From positions 48,433,505 to 48,497,504 of the forward strand of contig OX439047.1 in the NCBI GenBank assembly GCA_949317995.1: 64,000 nucleotides of DNA, given 5' to 3'. The notes below the pieces were generated by a model that was given only the letters and a program-made list of their open reading frames with translations, had not been told where the DNA came from and did no database searches. The position numbers were made by a program, and so were the translations under genes. Positions within the stretch are counted from its first letter, which is position 1; every line of letters starts with the position of its first letter. Below, one piece after another: positions 35,181-48,971 of the stretch. Source of the DNA: Acholoe squamosa. Lineage: Eukaryota > Annelida > Polychaeta > Phyllodocida > Polynoidae.

Positions 35181-36536
35181 ACCAAATACCAAATCTGCCC
35201 AGATAACTGTCATAACGTCCCACCACCCTTTACTATTCAGTGGTGAATCTATCCACTCCTCACCCCCCAAATTGTGTAGCGGTTGTTTTGTTTTTCCCCT
35301 GTTCCTACCAGTTGATGAATTCAGAAAGAACGATGGTACAAAATTGAAAAGAAAATCGGCTCATGAGAGAAGCCTCACCCACCTGTTGAATTTGGTAGTT
35401 GGCAGTGAACCATGCATAGTGGTGGGATGTGGGTGCATGCAGATGGTGTGCTTCTTATGCAGCTGCGGAGTATCTCTTAGGGGTGAGGCCTACCGTGAAG
35501 CACCAATCCTCATCGAAAATGCACCTCTCACAACTCCGCTGGGAACGTGCGACATGTACCATGTTCGATTTTATTTCTGTATTTATGAATTGTCAATACA
35601 GAGATTTAGATAAGTTGAATATGGGACATATTTTGAGAGCGGCCAACATAAGTGGATTGAGGAAAATGGGTCTACACCTATATCTAGTAATAATTTAACA
35701 CAGTTTACTCCATGGGCTACGAGAAATGGTGTTACTCATGCAGACATGAAACCATTACCAATTTAACATCTGCAGTCCATAGAAATATAACTACATTTCA
35801 CAATCCTTTATACTGTAATACCGCGCCAAGCTATTTACAGCACTTTGTTTAATTTGTAGAAAACAGTAAGAAGTGCTGTCAGTACAAACCTAATGACGCC
35901 AATATGCTGTATATTTACAATTGGGGATCAGAATGTACCCCATGAATACACATCATTTCACCTACTATTTCTGGGGAATTTATCTTCGTCCTACTACTTC
36001 CATAACTATCTTTATAAACCTTGCAATGCAATTATTCAATCGATAGAAGTATCTACGATCTTAATGCAACACCGAAATAACTCTAATTAGTCTCTTGTTG
36101 TAATGTCTGATGAGGTTATTTATCCCTCCCCCCCCCCTCAAGTCGCCTTAGTTCTCTAGAGAATCATTAACTACGACTTTCTTTGTCCCCTCTTTTTACA
36201 TTACGGACAATTAAATAATCATCCACGGAGACATAATCATACTTGAAATTATACTTTGTCATTAGTTTAATCCTTTTGCAAATGCATTGAGAGACCAGGG
36301 AAAAGCACCTTATACGAATCACGTTTATCTAGAAAAATATATCCTTATGAAAATTGTTCCCACTGAAACAGTCATTCACTTGTATGAATGAAGTATTCTC
36401 AGATGGAGGATAATGTTATTCTGCAAAGCGCATAACACAGTATTTAGTATGCACAAACCTAATCGAGCTGTCAGAGCAGGCAAACCCACTAATTATTCCA
36501 TCCATCTCTCTAACTCAATGTTATATATCGGTTTAG
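35181..36536. other. No supported gene
   Basis: Unique, mostly AT-rich sequence, with a C-homopolymer near 36129. No convincing exon was found. Confidence 0.35.
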
Positions 36537-36768
36537 GTGCCCAGGATCAGTGTCAATATTTCCCAAGGGGACGCCCATCCATCTTGTAGCGGATTTCATT
36601 AAATCCAAACATGACGGGTCAGATGGAAAATACCTGAAATTGCTGAGGTTTTCGTTCAGAATATATTTCCGTGGTGTGCCTCATCGTAGTATTGCATCGA
36701 TGAATAGCACTGATTTACATTTCTACTCTCTCATCATTCATTTTGCATACTCAGAATCGTCAATCAAG
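36537..36768 (+). CDS. Weak candidate internal exon, no recognised family
   Basis: After TATATCGGTTTAG a frame is open for 77 codons and ends ATCAAG/GTAAAT, a good donor. The peptide has a PKGTPIHLVADFIKSKHDG stretch but no motif I recognise. The acceptor lacks a strong pyrimidine tract. The frame is the longest here and lies 12 kb upstream of the CNG exon on the same strand, but it does not resemble a CNG channel. Confidence 0.15.
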
Positions 36769-38447
36769 GTAAATATTTCATGCTGTAATCTGTGGCATCT
36801 GTTGACCAACTGCTAACCTATGGAGAGTAAATATCCAAGAGATTTAAACGTGCATAATAATTGTATACATGGAATTAATTCAGTCAGAAAGGTGTGGGGA
36901 TAAGCTGTGTACATTTCGGTAGCTTCACCATAATATTTAGGTCCAACTGGAAACAATGTGGGGGTAATTAAGTAGATGGCCACAAATGATTTAGGTCCTG
37001 TTATACATTCTTGTATAGTTTTGTCTAGCGACTGTGAGGTCCATAATCAGGATGCATAATAATGGGTTGGGTAACTTACACCCACCCCTATCTAACTTCA
37101 TTATCTTTAATCTTAAAAAAAATTCTTCGTTTATATATCATGTATGCCAATACACAGTTTTCGTGTGGATAGGGTGCAAGTCTAGAAACGGCTTCATGAA
37201 ACAATTAACTATAAAATGATCTAGGAATTGGAGGACATCGTTTCACCTTATAGGTTAGTACATAAACACTACGTTGGAATTCGTCTTATGTCTATATTGT
37301 ATACGTCAGCTTCTAGATAATATACACACGGCTATGTTTTGAGAGAGGGGTGCTACTGGCTGCCAGGTCGGACTCCTTACAACAACTCGGTGTTAGCAAT
37401 GTTAGTGTGAATGTATCAGTGCAATACGTTTAGCTGTAGTGTGGTTTCTGACAGTTTCTCTTTGTCCTCAGATGACAGGGAGGAAGCACTGCAGGCAGAG
37501 TCATATCACATGGCGACGTGATCTAATAGGCTCACCTGAGGCACAACTCCGGCCATTAGCCCCCTATAGATGCAGTGTCAGGGAAACAGATTCCTAGAAC
37601 TTCTGGTGGGGGTTCCACGCCTGATAAAGAGGTGTAACTGAATATGTGTTACGCCTTTTTATGCTAACTTGTATGGTTTTGACAACCAGGCTCTCCATCG
37701 CTCTCTGCCTCTGTCTCTCCCTGTACATTTGTCTCTTTCATTCCTACTTCTCGATTCAACACATTTCCTCTACCCTATTCTCTATCATACAGGAAGCGCC
37801 ACATGTCATTATTGAGTGTTTTCCATTCTATTAAGAACAGGCTAAACATAATTGAAGTTCAAGTGTATTTCACACCTAACAGACCGCCCAGAAATAAATT
37901 TACTCTTTCCATGTAAGTGATACCAACCTAGGAACTACTACACCGGTCCAACAGTTTGACAGCGGAGGCTTTAGGTGGAATGCATTGGGGAAATCTGTTC
38001 ACTATTTACTACTGTTTACAAGCTTATTGATCGAGCTGCTCGGTGAGTTGTTTGAGCGGTGTACCTGCTCAGCCATGGCTTAGCCTCCCTTTGCACCCCA
38101 TGCACGTCCATCCACTCACACCCCTCCCTGACCGCCCCCTCCCCTCCTTCTCCACCTGCCCCAATAAAATCCGACGCGGCCTCTCCTGTTGCCATGGTAA
38201 CAGGAGACGCTCACATGGAGCTGCCCATCAAAGTAACCCGAGTGACTCATTGCACCTGCAATATTCGATCAGAGCACTCTGCACACAGGCTCTGATAGAT
38301 GTGTGTCTTCCCTGTGTACTCTAAGGTGAACGGGGAAGCCGGTGTGAGAGGTGATGGAGATCGATTAGAAGCAGAGATTGGGGAGAACTATAGAGATGTA
38401 GAACACAAGAGATGGAGAGAGGATGAGAAAGGAACAGAGAGACCTAC

Positions 38448-38449
<2 letters not shown>
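36769..38449. other. No supported gene
   Basis: Unique sequence, AT-rich to 37300 and more mixed later. No exon with supporting signals was found. Confidence 0.35.
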
Positions 38450-38497
<48 letters not shown>

Positions 38498-38672
38498 AGA
38501 GAGGGAGAGAGACAGACAGACAGAGACAGACAGACAGAGACAGGCAGAGACAGACAGAGACAGAGACAGACAGAGACAGACAGAGAGTGGAGGGGGGACA
38601 GGGAGACAGAGGCATGGAGAGGGAGACAGTAAAATGAGACAGAGGGGGAGACAGACAGACAAACAGATAGAA
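38450..38672. repeat. Compound microsatellite (GA)n(GACAGA)n
   Basis: GA repeats pass into GACAGACAGA repeats and a looser GGGGGACAGGG tail. All long frames over it are composition artefacts. Confidence 0.95.
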
Positions 38673-40984
38673 GCGGTCCTGGCCACACTGTGTATACATG
38701 TATACACTTGTGGCCGTGCATCGTGTATACCGCCGTTCTCAAATGTCTAACCTTATGAATTGATATACATCATGGCACAGCATTGTATGTGGGGGGGGGG
38801 GGTGAAATGATACTTGATTTCGTGTAGCCCCAATTGCAGTTCGCAAAGGGTGACAACAATTTGAATTTAAACAGGCAATTAACACGTGTCTAATTGTACC
38901 ATCTTCCATAAATACCTCTAGGCTGAGGTGAGTGGTCATTGTTAGCATATTCATTATTTTATATTCATTATTTTATATTCATATTCCATTTGTTAGTTTA
39001 TCTCATGATATTCTATGGCGGGGTTTCGGGTTGTACCATATAATGTCTCATTGTTTAAATTTGCACTGTTCGCCTCTCGATGTCAATAAGTACTTAACGC
39101 TATCTGTAATTCCCAGATTCCCAATTACAACAACCTGGAGCACAATGCGTTAAATAGTACATGATAAAGGTCTATGACCAATGTTACACAGACCCATGTC
39201 AGCTATAGATATGTAGATTGGACCTCCTTGTTATATATTGTAGCGACTTACGCTATATACCACGTTATGCAAAGACAACACGACTCAGCAACTTCAATTA
39301 ACACTGTAAACATTTATGGCCTGGCACCAGGAGGCACACTGTATAAGTATGTTTTGGAGGCTTGGAGAATATATCTTAAAAGCTGCAACTGTGCATCGTA
39401 TCTGCTACTGGAACCCAAACCGATAGACTACAACACACAATGCCTTACAAGTTACATACAACACTGGCACTAACAGTCCGCCCAGGCTTAGACCTCAGAG
39501 CACCAGGGTCTTGCTGGCCCCAACTAGGATGGTTACAGCTCTGCCCTGAGCTCCTCGGTCTTACCCCTACAATATGTACACCCTCAACACACATGCAACT
39601 CTACAACTAACTTGGCAGGTGTCTCTGTACTATGGCCACAGCGTGCAGTGGGCCCCTGGGCACCAACTCAGGAGGCAGCCAGCCTTAGCCGGAAGGAGGT
39701 AATTAGGGCGCTGACAGCAAACTGAGCTGCTCCCTCCTTGTACAGCGGCCATATGAGCAGCTCTACAAAGCTGCCATAACCCTCTCTGAGGCCGATCTTA
39801 GCGCCTCATGTGGGGTAACTACAGACAAATGTCCCCTAATTAACACTAGGCAAAGGGAACCTCATCTACTAAGAGCACAAGTGGCATCATTTGCCCACCA
39901 TTCTCTCGTGTAATTTTCAATTAGCTAGAGGGGTGCATAATTCTTGGTGTTTAATTGTGGAGCTATATAGCTAATGCATAGTAGGGCTATGGCCATTTCA
40001 TTTGGTAAGATAAAGAAAATTAAGACACCAACTGAATAAATATTGCATATTATGGTAAATCAACTGGGGCGGAGATTTGTATCAAAATTCGGTCTTGGAG
40101 TTTAAATTCATGGGGAATGGATGTAAATACTTTTCTCTTCATCAATTTCCCTAAAAGTGAGAGGCAAGAGAAAAGTAACTCAGAAGTACCAGGTTAGATT
40201 GCTGTAAGTTTCTTTAGGTCCATTCCGCAAGAACCAAGAGGGGATCTTGGAAGATTCCAGAATCTATTTCTCTCCTCCTCTAATTTATCTCCTTCAAATT
40301 GCACTGACCTATTCCAGCACCATTTCGACCTCATACCAACTGCTCCGAGCTGCTTCCAACTGCTCCGAACTGCTCCCAGCTCCCTCTCTCCAACTAGCCT
40401 CCCAGCTCAATCAGCCACTACCAGTAGAACCGCCAGTAATTCCGCCAAATGGGCCCTGGCCGAAGGGCCTGAGAGGATTGGATGCTCTAATATCCGACGG
40501 CTAGCTGCAGTAGAGGGTCAGGAGGTAGTGGTTGGGGAGTGAGTGAGGGAGTTGTAGGGTCGGCGAGGTGTTGGAGTGGGTGAGTGCTGGTGAGAGGAGA
40601 TGTGTGTTAAATATGGTTGGGGATAGGGGGTGGGTGGTTGAAGTGTAGGGTAGGGTGGGAGTATTGAGTCAGTCGTAGGGAGAACACATGTTGGTAAGGT
40701 TGGGTTTGGAGAGAGGGGCTATATTCAGCAGGTCAAGAGTAAAAAATGTGTTATGTGGGATAGGATTTAGGGAAGGGGCTGGGACGTGGTGAGGGGAAGT
40801 GCAGCAAGATTGGCATGATAGGGTACAACATGGTCAGGTGGTAATGCTATAAAAGGAACGATCTGATTGGCTTCTGGCATAGGAAGGTAGGTTGAATGAT
40901 TGTGTGAGTGATGTGGACGATACATGTATGATGGTTGGCACCCATTAAAAGAAGGAATGAAATTGTTTCCTTGATGTTATGATA
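38673..40984. other. No supported gene in about 2.3 kb
   Basis: A G tract lies at 38790-38802. A CTGCTCC-type short repeat lies at 40334-40382. A GT-rich, G-rich tract lies at 40510-40720. Nothing coding was recognised. Confidence 0.35.
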
Positions 40985-41530
40985 AGGTGTAAGTTGATTT
41001 GCTTGGTGATTTGAGAAGATAGAAGATGATTGGTTAGTTGATGTGGGAAGACAGATGATCGGCTGGTTGATGTGGGAGGTAGAAGATGATTGGCTGGTGA
41101 TGTGAGGAGGTAGAAGATGATTGGTTGGTGATGTGAGGAGGTAGAAGATGATCGGCTGGTGATGTGAGGAGGTAGAAGATGATTGGTTGGTGATGTGAGA
41201 AGGTAGAAGATGATTGGCTGGGGATGTGAGGAAGTAGAAGATGATTGGTTGGTGATGTGAGGAGGTAGAAGATGATCGTCTAGTTGATGTGGCAGGTAGA
41301 AGATGATTGGCTGGTGATGTGAGGAGGTAGAAGATGATTGGTTGGTGATGTGAGGAGGTAGAAGATGATCGGCTGGTGATGTGAGGAGGTAGAAGATGAT
41401 TGGTTGGTAATGTGAGAAGGTAGAAGATGATTGGCTGGGGATGTGAGGAAGTAGAAGATGATTGGCTGGTGATGTGAGGAGGTAGAAGATGATTGGCTGG
41501 CTTATGTGGGAGGCAGAAGACGATTAGGTT
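40985..41530 (+). repeat. 31-bp minisatellite, about 17 units, with higher-order repeat
   Basis: The unit GATGTGAGGAGGTAGAAG plus ATGATTGGCTGGT recurs about 17 times. Variant units (GGCTGGT, GGTTGGT, CGGCTGGT, GGTTGGT, GGCTGGGG) recur in the same order at an offset of 217 bp (7 units), for example 41081 and 41298. A block of seven units was therefore duplicated. Confidence 0.92.
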
Positions 41531-42784
41531 ATATTAGAAGATCTATACATGGTGGCCACATAGCTTAGGACAAATATTTCTGCATATTTCCCCCCAAATG
41601 TGTCAGCTTACTAATCGGCTAACATCTTTGAGGTGAGGGAACATTCCTTGAAGGCGAATTAGACCTAAATGTGTCTCCCCGTCAGCATAGTAGAAACAAC
41701 TCATATGTCCTATATAATTGCTTGATATTACACCACGAATCTCTCTTTACTTCAAATAATTACTTCAACGATAGTTACGCCATATCTGATCCTTTAATAG
41801 TATTCTGTACAATTTTTCTCATGTGTGGGAAAACAGAAAAGTGGGAGGGAATAGACAAACTCCGTCTAGTAGGCTTATACCGAAACCATAAAAATCCCCA
41901 CATTGCGAACAGCATATATAAATGTACATCGAAATAGACAGAGGCAGGACAAAGAAAATGCAGATATGCAGACAGCCAGACAGATAGATATAGAGACAGG
42001 ACGATTTTTATACCCTTGAGTGTACTATTCAGACTGCACAGTGCAGGGAGGTGTGTAAGGATGGGGATGGGGATGGGATAATGATATTATATACATAAGA
42101 TGAAGATTGATTTTATAAGGGAAGGAAACAATGTCGAAATCGCAGACACAGCAATCAGAGTACCTGGTGCTGGTGCTGCTGCTGACAGCGCCGCCAGGTA
42201 CTGCTGCAACTAGGAGGGCGGGGGGGGGGGGGGTTAGTAAAGCTGGTTGCCACCAGGGGGATTCAGATGGGGCTCGGGGCTGATCGCATTACCTTACCAC
42301 TCACACTTCTACCCCCTCCCCTCCCCCCCCCCCCCAAACACACTTTTTCCCCATCTCCCCTTTTCCAACACTCCTTGTGTATACCTCAAGGCTACCAACA
42401 ATCTGACCCAATTCCCCAGCGGTTCACGCCCGCCTAGCTCTTCCAGCACAATCCTGGTTTTGTAGTTGTTGGTTTTTATTTGTACCGACAAAGCAGGATT
42501 CCGTTTGAAGAGTGTGCCGGATGCCGTGAGGCATTGTGGGCACTGACTTAGTGATCGGCTCGCAAGGACCACAGAGACTCTCAATAATTCAACAGTGGTG
42601 GGGCTAAATACAAGGAAAGGGGGTTGGAGGCTGAATATATGGGTGTGTGGGCTGACCATCTGAAGGGGGGGGGGTGAGGATTTGGGGGGGGGCATTAAAG
42701 CACACCCATACACCCTTCAATTCATGACGCCTGGCCATGAATTCCAGACAACATAACGGTCTAGGTGGGCCATAAAATTGGCGC
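41531..42784. other. No supported gene
   Basis: Homopolymer G and C tracts lie at 42222-42234 and 42317-42336, and a GGGGAT triplet run lies at 42063. A long minus-strand frame (42309-42713) is rich in C/G-tract-derived Pro and Gly residues and has no motif. Confidence 0.35.
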
Positions 42785-42920
42785 TTAGGGAACGTTCAAC
42801 AATTACGTCACTGATTAGGGGGGTTCCTCTATATGTTCCATACAAAGACAGTGACAAGGGGGTGGGTGGATCCTGAAAAATGCCTAAATAACAATGACAT
42901 AATTGTTGAACGTCCCCTTA
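42785..42920. mobile_element. MITE, 136 bp, ends with GACGTTCAACAATT
   Basis: The ends 42785-42810 and 42895-42920 are inverted copies, 23 of 26 positions matching. The interior is about 84 bp and non-coding. Confidence 0.75.
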
Positions 42921-43013
42921 TAAATGTCAGGTTTAGGGAAGGAAAACACATTTAGGGAATGGGCTACATTCTTATTATCTGTGTTCCTTAAAATAACAAA
43001 GAACCCTACTTAC

Positions 43014-43118
43014 AGCCATCACTGTGGTTCCTACTTCACGAAGCCTATTGTAGGGTACGAACATAGAGGGTAGTCCTTTGTGAAAAGGAGGAGCAAATGT
43101 AAAACGCTTGCTATCCAT
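43014..43118 (-). CDS. Candidate first coding exon, no recognised family
   Basis: On the minus strand GCCATGG at 43118, an ideal animal initiation context, opens a frame of 35 codons. It ends GCT/GTAAGT at 43014, a strong phase-0 donor. The peptide (MDSKRFTFAPPFHKG... VPYNRLREVGTTVMA) is protein-like in composition, but I recognise no domain. The preceding in-frame stop lies a few codons upstream, consistent with a true start. The MITE at 42785-42920 would lie in its first intron. I could not find the next exon. Confidence 0.27.
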
Positions 43119-44749
43119 GGCCTTGATAGCCTCACAGTGTTATCCTTGGACGAAGACTTGTTTTATCTTATAACGCTGGGTAAGCATTAGAAGACCTGAC
43201 TTCAGTAGCCTCCACACCGCAACATCTATGTATCCCGTATTACATTCACTACATAATTCTACGCTCAGATAGTGGTACTTATCAGGAGGGGTTATTGATA
43301 GTTATATTGAGTCCTGTCCCCAGAAGTTCGGAGGGTCTGAAGTACTTATATAGTGCTCATTTGTACGGGGTAAGTGACCAGGCCATCACTCATTAGCTCA
43401 TTAGGCTAAGCCAGGCCCCTCGAGGCTCCGTTGACCCTGTCACGTGGTCAGCCCTTAGTGGTGCATCAATACAGCACGGTTATCCACTAATTCACCTCCT
43501 ACAGGGTCACAAGGTCAAGGGCAGACCAAGGTCAACCTCCCGTGGGTAGTGATTAGCCTCATGGCTTTCTGTGATCACTGTGTGGACGTCTTTTAATGGT
43601 TCGTCTTGGTCTTTTACAGGACTGAAGAAATGAATGATAGTCACTCGGACTTGACTAAAAACGAAATGGTGTGTTTTTAAGACTAAGGAAAGAAAGCACA
43701 CCATTATGTGTAGAGCCAGAGTATCCACAATATAGAATAGAGGTCACTCCTCTCTGGGGCATGAAGAATGTAGAGATACACCAATACTGTTACATTTGGA
43801 GCGTTATTATAATGAAAAGTCATTTGGCTGCAAGTCATTAGGCAGTACAAACTGCTGCCAGATGTGAATTCTGAAATGCCGGTAGGTGAGGAGGACTTAT
43901 TCAGAAAGAGTATGATGATGAAACAGGAATTTTTAATTTACCTCTAAAGAAGGTCGTGGTATTCTAACGTTAGGAATCCTCCATGATATGTGTCTGACAT
44001 TTAAAAGCTTACCTTAGAGCCCTATATTTAGTACATGTTTTTACTTGCTTTGTATCAGAACTGATGCACTTATTGTTGTTAAAGGTACATTCTTTGTGTC
44101 ACTAATATCTCTTTAGTCCTCTCTAAGTCCAGAGCTATTTTGGTATTCTTTCTAACTGCTAGAGGCCCCTAGAGAGAAATTATCAGAGATTGTCTGACCA
44201 GTCACCTCAGAGTGACACAGTTAATGCCTTTCACCAACTTCTCTGGTGGTTGAGGCCTCCTGTGCTCCAATTTAATGACGATTGAACAGCTGGCCGACTG
44301 TCCCTTATTCAGTCTCCCTCTTCTACCTTCCTTCGGGGCAGTACAGATGCCCTCTAAACTCTGTACAAGCTCTAATTAACTAAAGTATCCTTCCATGCAG
44401 ATGGTTATTACAGTCGCCGTCCTAACCTTCCCACTGATGATATCTGTGCATGAACTCTGTGATTGTGTATTGCGGTATTACCGCAATGATATGACTATGC
44501 GACTCTCAACATTCAATAACCAATCAAAATCACTATACCCCGGCAGACCAGCCGAGTCATGCGCACTGAACCTGTTCTTGCAGCCCAGCTCGCCGTGTGC
44601 ATGTGCATGGCCCTGGTAAGACACGTGACCATGCGGATCATGCCGGGTAAATTAGATACGCCACTGTGTCAATGGGGCACCGGTTCATGCGCGGTAAACA
44701 TCCGACGGGGCCATCCCTCCAAACACGACTCGTGATTTGAACGTTCTCA
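43119..44749. other. No supported gene
   Basis: Around 43507-43680 both strands have an acceptor-like tract followed by a short open frame. On the minus strand CATTTCTTCAG precedes 37 codons to TGA; on the plus strand GGTCTTTTACAG precedes 19 codons to TAA. The conflict means neither is called. A perfect GCGGTATTACCGC palindrome lies near 44472. Confidence 0.35.
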
Positions 44750-45420
44750 TGAACAGGTAGATTCTTATAGGGATCACATGTAATGACACATGTAGATTTC
44801 TTGAGTTATTCCTGGGAATGAATTGATTGGATTCTCAGGGCATTCACAAGCTATGACACAAGTTGACATCCTGAGTTATTCCTGTGAATTAAATGAGTTA
44901 ATTCTTGTAGCAATCACAAGTCCTGACACAAGTTTAGATCTCAAGTTATTCCATAGAACTGAACATGTTCTCATGAACCAGCACATTCTTGTGGGTATCA
45001 CAAGTCATGACACAAGTTTACATCTTGAGTTATTCCCAGAAGTTAAATATGTTCCCTCAGAACAAAACTCAAGAATCAATTGTTCTGATGACACAGTGAA
45101 TGCTCATTGAGAAAACATGAGTGAACATCTTGAGTTATTCCCGGGAATTGAACAAGTGCATTCTCATGTGGATCACAAGTGATTACACAAGTTTGTATCT
45201 CAGGTTATCTGCAGGAATAGAACATTCTTATGAAACAGTGGATTCTTGTTTAACTGGGGCAAATCTGGGGTATGTGCCATGACGTAAGAAAGACGTAAGA
45301 ATTTCTTGGGAAAAGGGAACATGTTCTTTCCCTGAGGAAATCATGAGTCAAAGTTTCGTGAAGTGCACATGTACAATTCTTGGTGCAATCCCAAGTCATG
45401 ACACGTGAATGTCTTGAGTA
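44750..45420 (+). repeat. Degenerate tandem repeats, 70-105 bp
   Basis: The word GAGTTATTCC recurs at 44803, 44873, 44943 (AAGTTATTCC), 45027 and 45132, each time alternating with CACAAGT(C/G)(A/C)TGACACAAGT. Spacing varies from 70 to 105 bp, so it is an old, diverged array. Confidence 0.75.
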
Positions 45421-46201
<781 letters not shown>

Positions 46202-48677
46202 CACGCGGCAGTTGCAGGGAAAGATTTGAATAACTTTAGTGTGGGGCTGGGTGGTAGAAATGTCGACTGTAGAGTATAACTAATCTGTAGTAGTTAGACC
46301 ATTTGACTTGACCATAATCCGTTCCGTTTATATCCTCACTATTACCATGAAACAATTTAAAGCCACAACTCACCACGCAAAGAGATAATTTCAATAATAA
46401 AAGTGAATATGGCCACAGGTACCTCTGTCTGCAGACTGAAGAGGGCGGCACCAAATGTCAGCCTATTCCCGTTAACGTGCGTAGCCGCAGTAGCCATCAA
46501 GTATAATGAGTCTCTGACATTTCCGGCACAAATATAAATCATTTCCATGTAGGCCGTAATCAAAAGAATGTCTTTCCTCTCCAAGCGATGAGGGAGGGGC
46601 GTGCTCTTTGAAAAGGAAAACTGAAAGGGTTGTAGAAATCATAATTTCCACGCTAATTATACGGCCTGAAATGTGCTGATATCAATTAACACTTAAATAA
46701 GTTAATTAGAACTGAATGGTGGTCTACGGCCATGACCATGTCGGTAAAGATTACGGCAGCTCATTGTCTCTTGGGAAGAAAACCACGTGTATGTGCAGCT
46801 GGACAGGATAATAGATATAAGCTTCTTTTATAGAATAAAACATCAGTAACACATGATCACATGCATTATCTCTTTCATTATTGAGGGCACATGCATACAC
46901 TAACCATGAGCGGAATATATGGGGACTACTTTGGCGCCTAGGGATATTTCCAGTGGATGTTGGTGGCATGCACCTGTTTGTATTTAATCATGGCAATAGC
47001 GGTTAAACCCTACCCCATCACATGCCATATAACCATAGCTATACATTTAGGATAGAAACCGTAGGTGGCATTCCTTTGGGCTATATGATATAGGAACTAC
47101 TATGGTTTTGTCTGGCTTATGGCCCAGGTATCCAAGGGATATAAATGCCCCAAACCCAGCTCTCTCATGAGTCGGTTCAAATCATTAGTTTCTTAATGCA
47201 GTGAGTCTCACTGACAGTCATAGGCAATGTAGAGGCCTGGTGATTTACATTATAAACCAATGCGATAATTCATTACATTGTCTGCGGAATCTTTAGGGTG
47301 CAAATGCAGGCCTACCTATCGGATAGCTCTCACAGTGATAACTCACTGGCACCCTGCATTCGCAATGGCTGCGCCCGCTGGGCATCCCACACCCTCGGTC
47401 TATACCGTACTCTGCTTTAGGCAGAATGAAACTATAATTTGTTCATTAAAGTCAGCTTTTCTCCTGGATTTGTCTAACAAGATCAGTATTATAGATTGCA
47501 TTGTGGTGTAACCCTATTTGCTAGAAATATATGTTTTGCTGTACTTAAGTATAATAGTTTTCCTTTTCTCTGGCCAATGTAGCCTTATCAGCATCCGCAG
47601 CAAACAAACAGATGCTAGTATCTGAAACATGTCCCCGTGATGAAATACTCCTCTGCCCAATATGAATTAATTGTGACAAATAATCGATCACAAATCAAGG
47701 TTAATTACTCGGGGATCAAAAACGCCACGGGAAAAGGGTAGTTAATTAGATAAAGGTAATTGCGGTGGGAATTATTCCATGCTGACCAAGTGTATTTCAT
47801 TGATGATTTATTATTGGGTTAACCCTCAACCTTCATGAGCTCGCTAATCAAACTTGTTTCTTTTTAAGCAGAGCTCATCAGACCACTTGATTTAATGTAA
47901 CTGTGAAGTTCGAAACTTATAATTGAATATCTACTTTTAAGGTCGGTGCTTCTCTAGCCTTCCGTTGCACTATTCCTGATCATTGTGTAAAAAAAAGAAA
48001 AAGGTATTCACCATGCCTTTCACAAAGCATAGAAGACGACCAACCCTCACTAGGCTTTGAATTGATTAAATGAAACATGTATAGTGTGTGAACACTGTTA
48101 GAGCTGTCTGACCGACATTGTCTGTGTCAATTCACTATTACACTATGTGTTATAAAACCCTCATGCCGTTTATTGTTAAGATAGTGTTCAGACCAATGTA
48201 ATTGCAATATTTGAGACAAATGGAATTGTCTCCCATGTTTTTATTGGTTTGGCTGATGTGAGTAGCTCATGGGTACATATATACTGATTGTGCAATCTCA
48301 CAATACATCGCAAATTGGAGTTTAACTACCATAAATTATATAGGATTCATATGAAGAAATGAGAGCTAGTACGTTGAGTTTGTGGGGGTGGGGGTGCAGG
48401 CGAGTTGGCTCTGCACCTATATACTACATACTACATCCGTTCGTTAGAGATAAGAAATACTGGTGGGATCGCTGCACTCCATCACCCCCCTAGCATATAT
48501 ATTGTAATCAATAGAGCAGCTGCTTTAGGGGACAGACAAAATGCTTACATTTATAAATTCTGTTTGAAAAGGTGGGAAAATTGGAATTTGCCACTCATAT
48601 CATCCACTCATTAGTTGTGTGTTTGCTGTAAAATAAATTTCACTAACCATCTGTCCTTTTTCTCGTTGCCCTTGCAG
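46202..48677. other. Probable upstream intron of the CNG gene, no exon seen
   Basis: AT-rich unique sequence. Two stretches (46620-46720 and 47690-47880) are rich in TAATTA-type homeodomain words such as TTAATTAG. I searched for an exon encoding the CNG pore and S6 region and saw none. Confidence 0.35.
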
Positions 48678-48971
48678 CTAAACTGGACAGTGTGAAGACG
48701 TATATGATGTTACGACGGGTGCCCCTAAGGCTCCAGGACCGTGTTATCAAGTGGTTTGACTACTTGTGGCTCAGCAAAAAGTCCTCAGACGAGGAAAGGA
48801 CTCTGAACCTTTTACCTGATAAACTGAAGGCTGAGATTGCCTTACATGTTCATCTGGACACTCTGAAAAGGGTGGAAATCTTCCAAAATACGGAAGCAGG
48901 ATTCCTTTGTGAATTGGTATTAAAACTACGACCAGTACTCTTCTCGCCAAGCGACTATATTTGTAGAAAAG
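48678..48971 (+). CDS. Internal exon of a cyclic nucleotide-gated channel alpha subunit
   Basis: CNG channels are tetrameric cation channels of the plasma membrane opened by cGMP or cAMP, best known from photoreceptor and chemosensory cells. This 294-nt exon follows a strong acceptor (TTTTTCTCGTTGCCCTTGCAG) and ends AAAAG/GTGAGT. It starts with two bases of a split codon and ends with one base of a split glycine codon. It encodes the C-linker and the first strands of the cyclic-nucleotide-binding domain: [75 protein letters not shown] and VHLDTLK are typical of CNGA rather than CNGB subunits. The usual PGDYIC is PSDYIC here. There are no stops or frameshifts. The pore/S6 exon before it and the phosphate-binding-cassette exon after it were not found, so the introns are long or the exon is isolated. 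Confidence 0.95.

Noticed and set aside
38365..38742. Long serine/leucine- or arginine/glutamate-rich frames
   Set aside because: They are translations of the GA/GACA microsatellite.
43507..43680. Terminal exons on both strands at the same place
   Set aside because: Each strand offers an acceptor-like tract and a short open frame to a stop. They cannot both be trusted and neither has other support.
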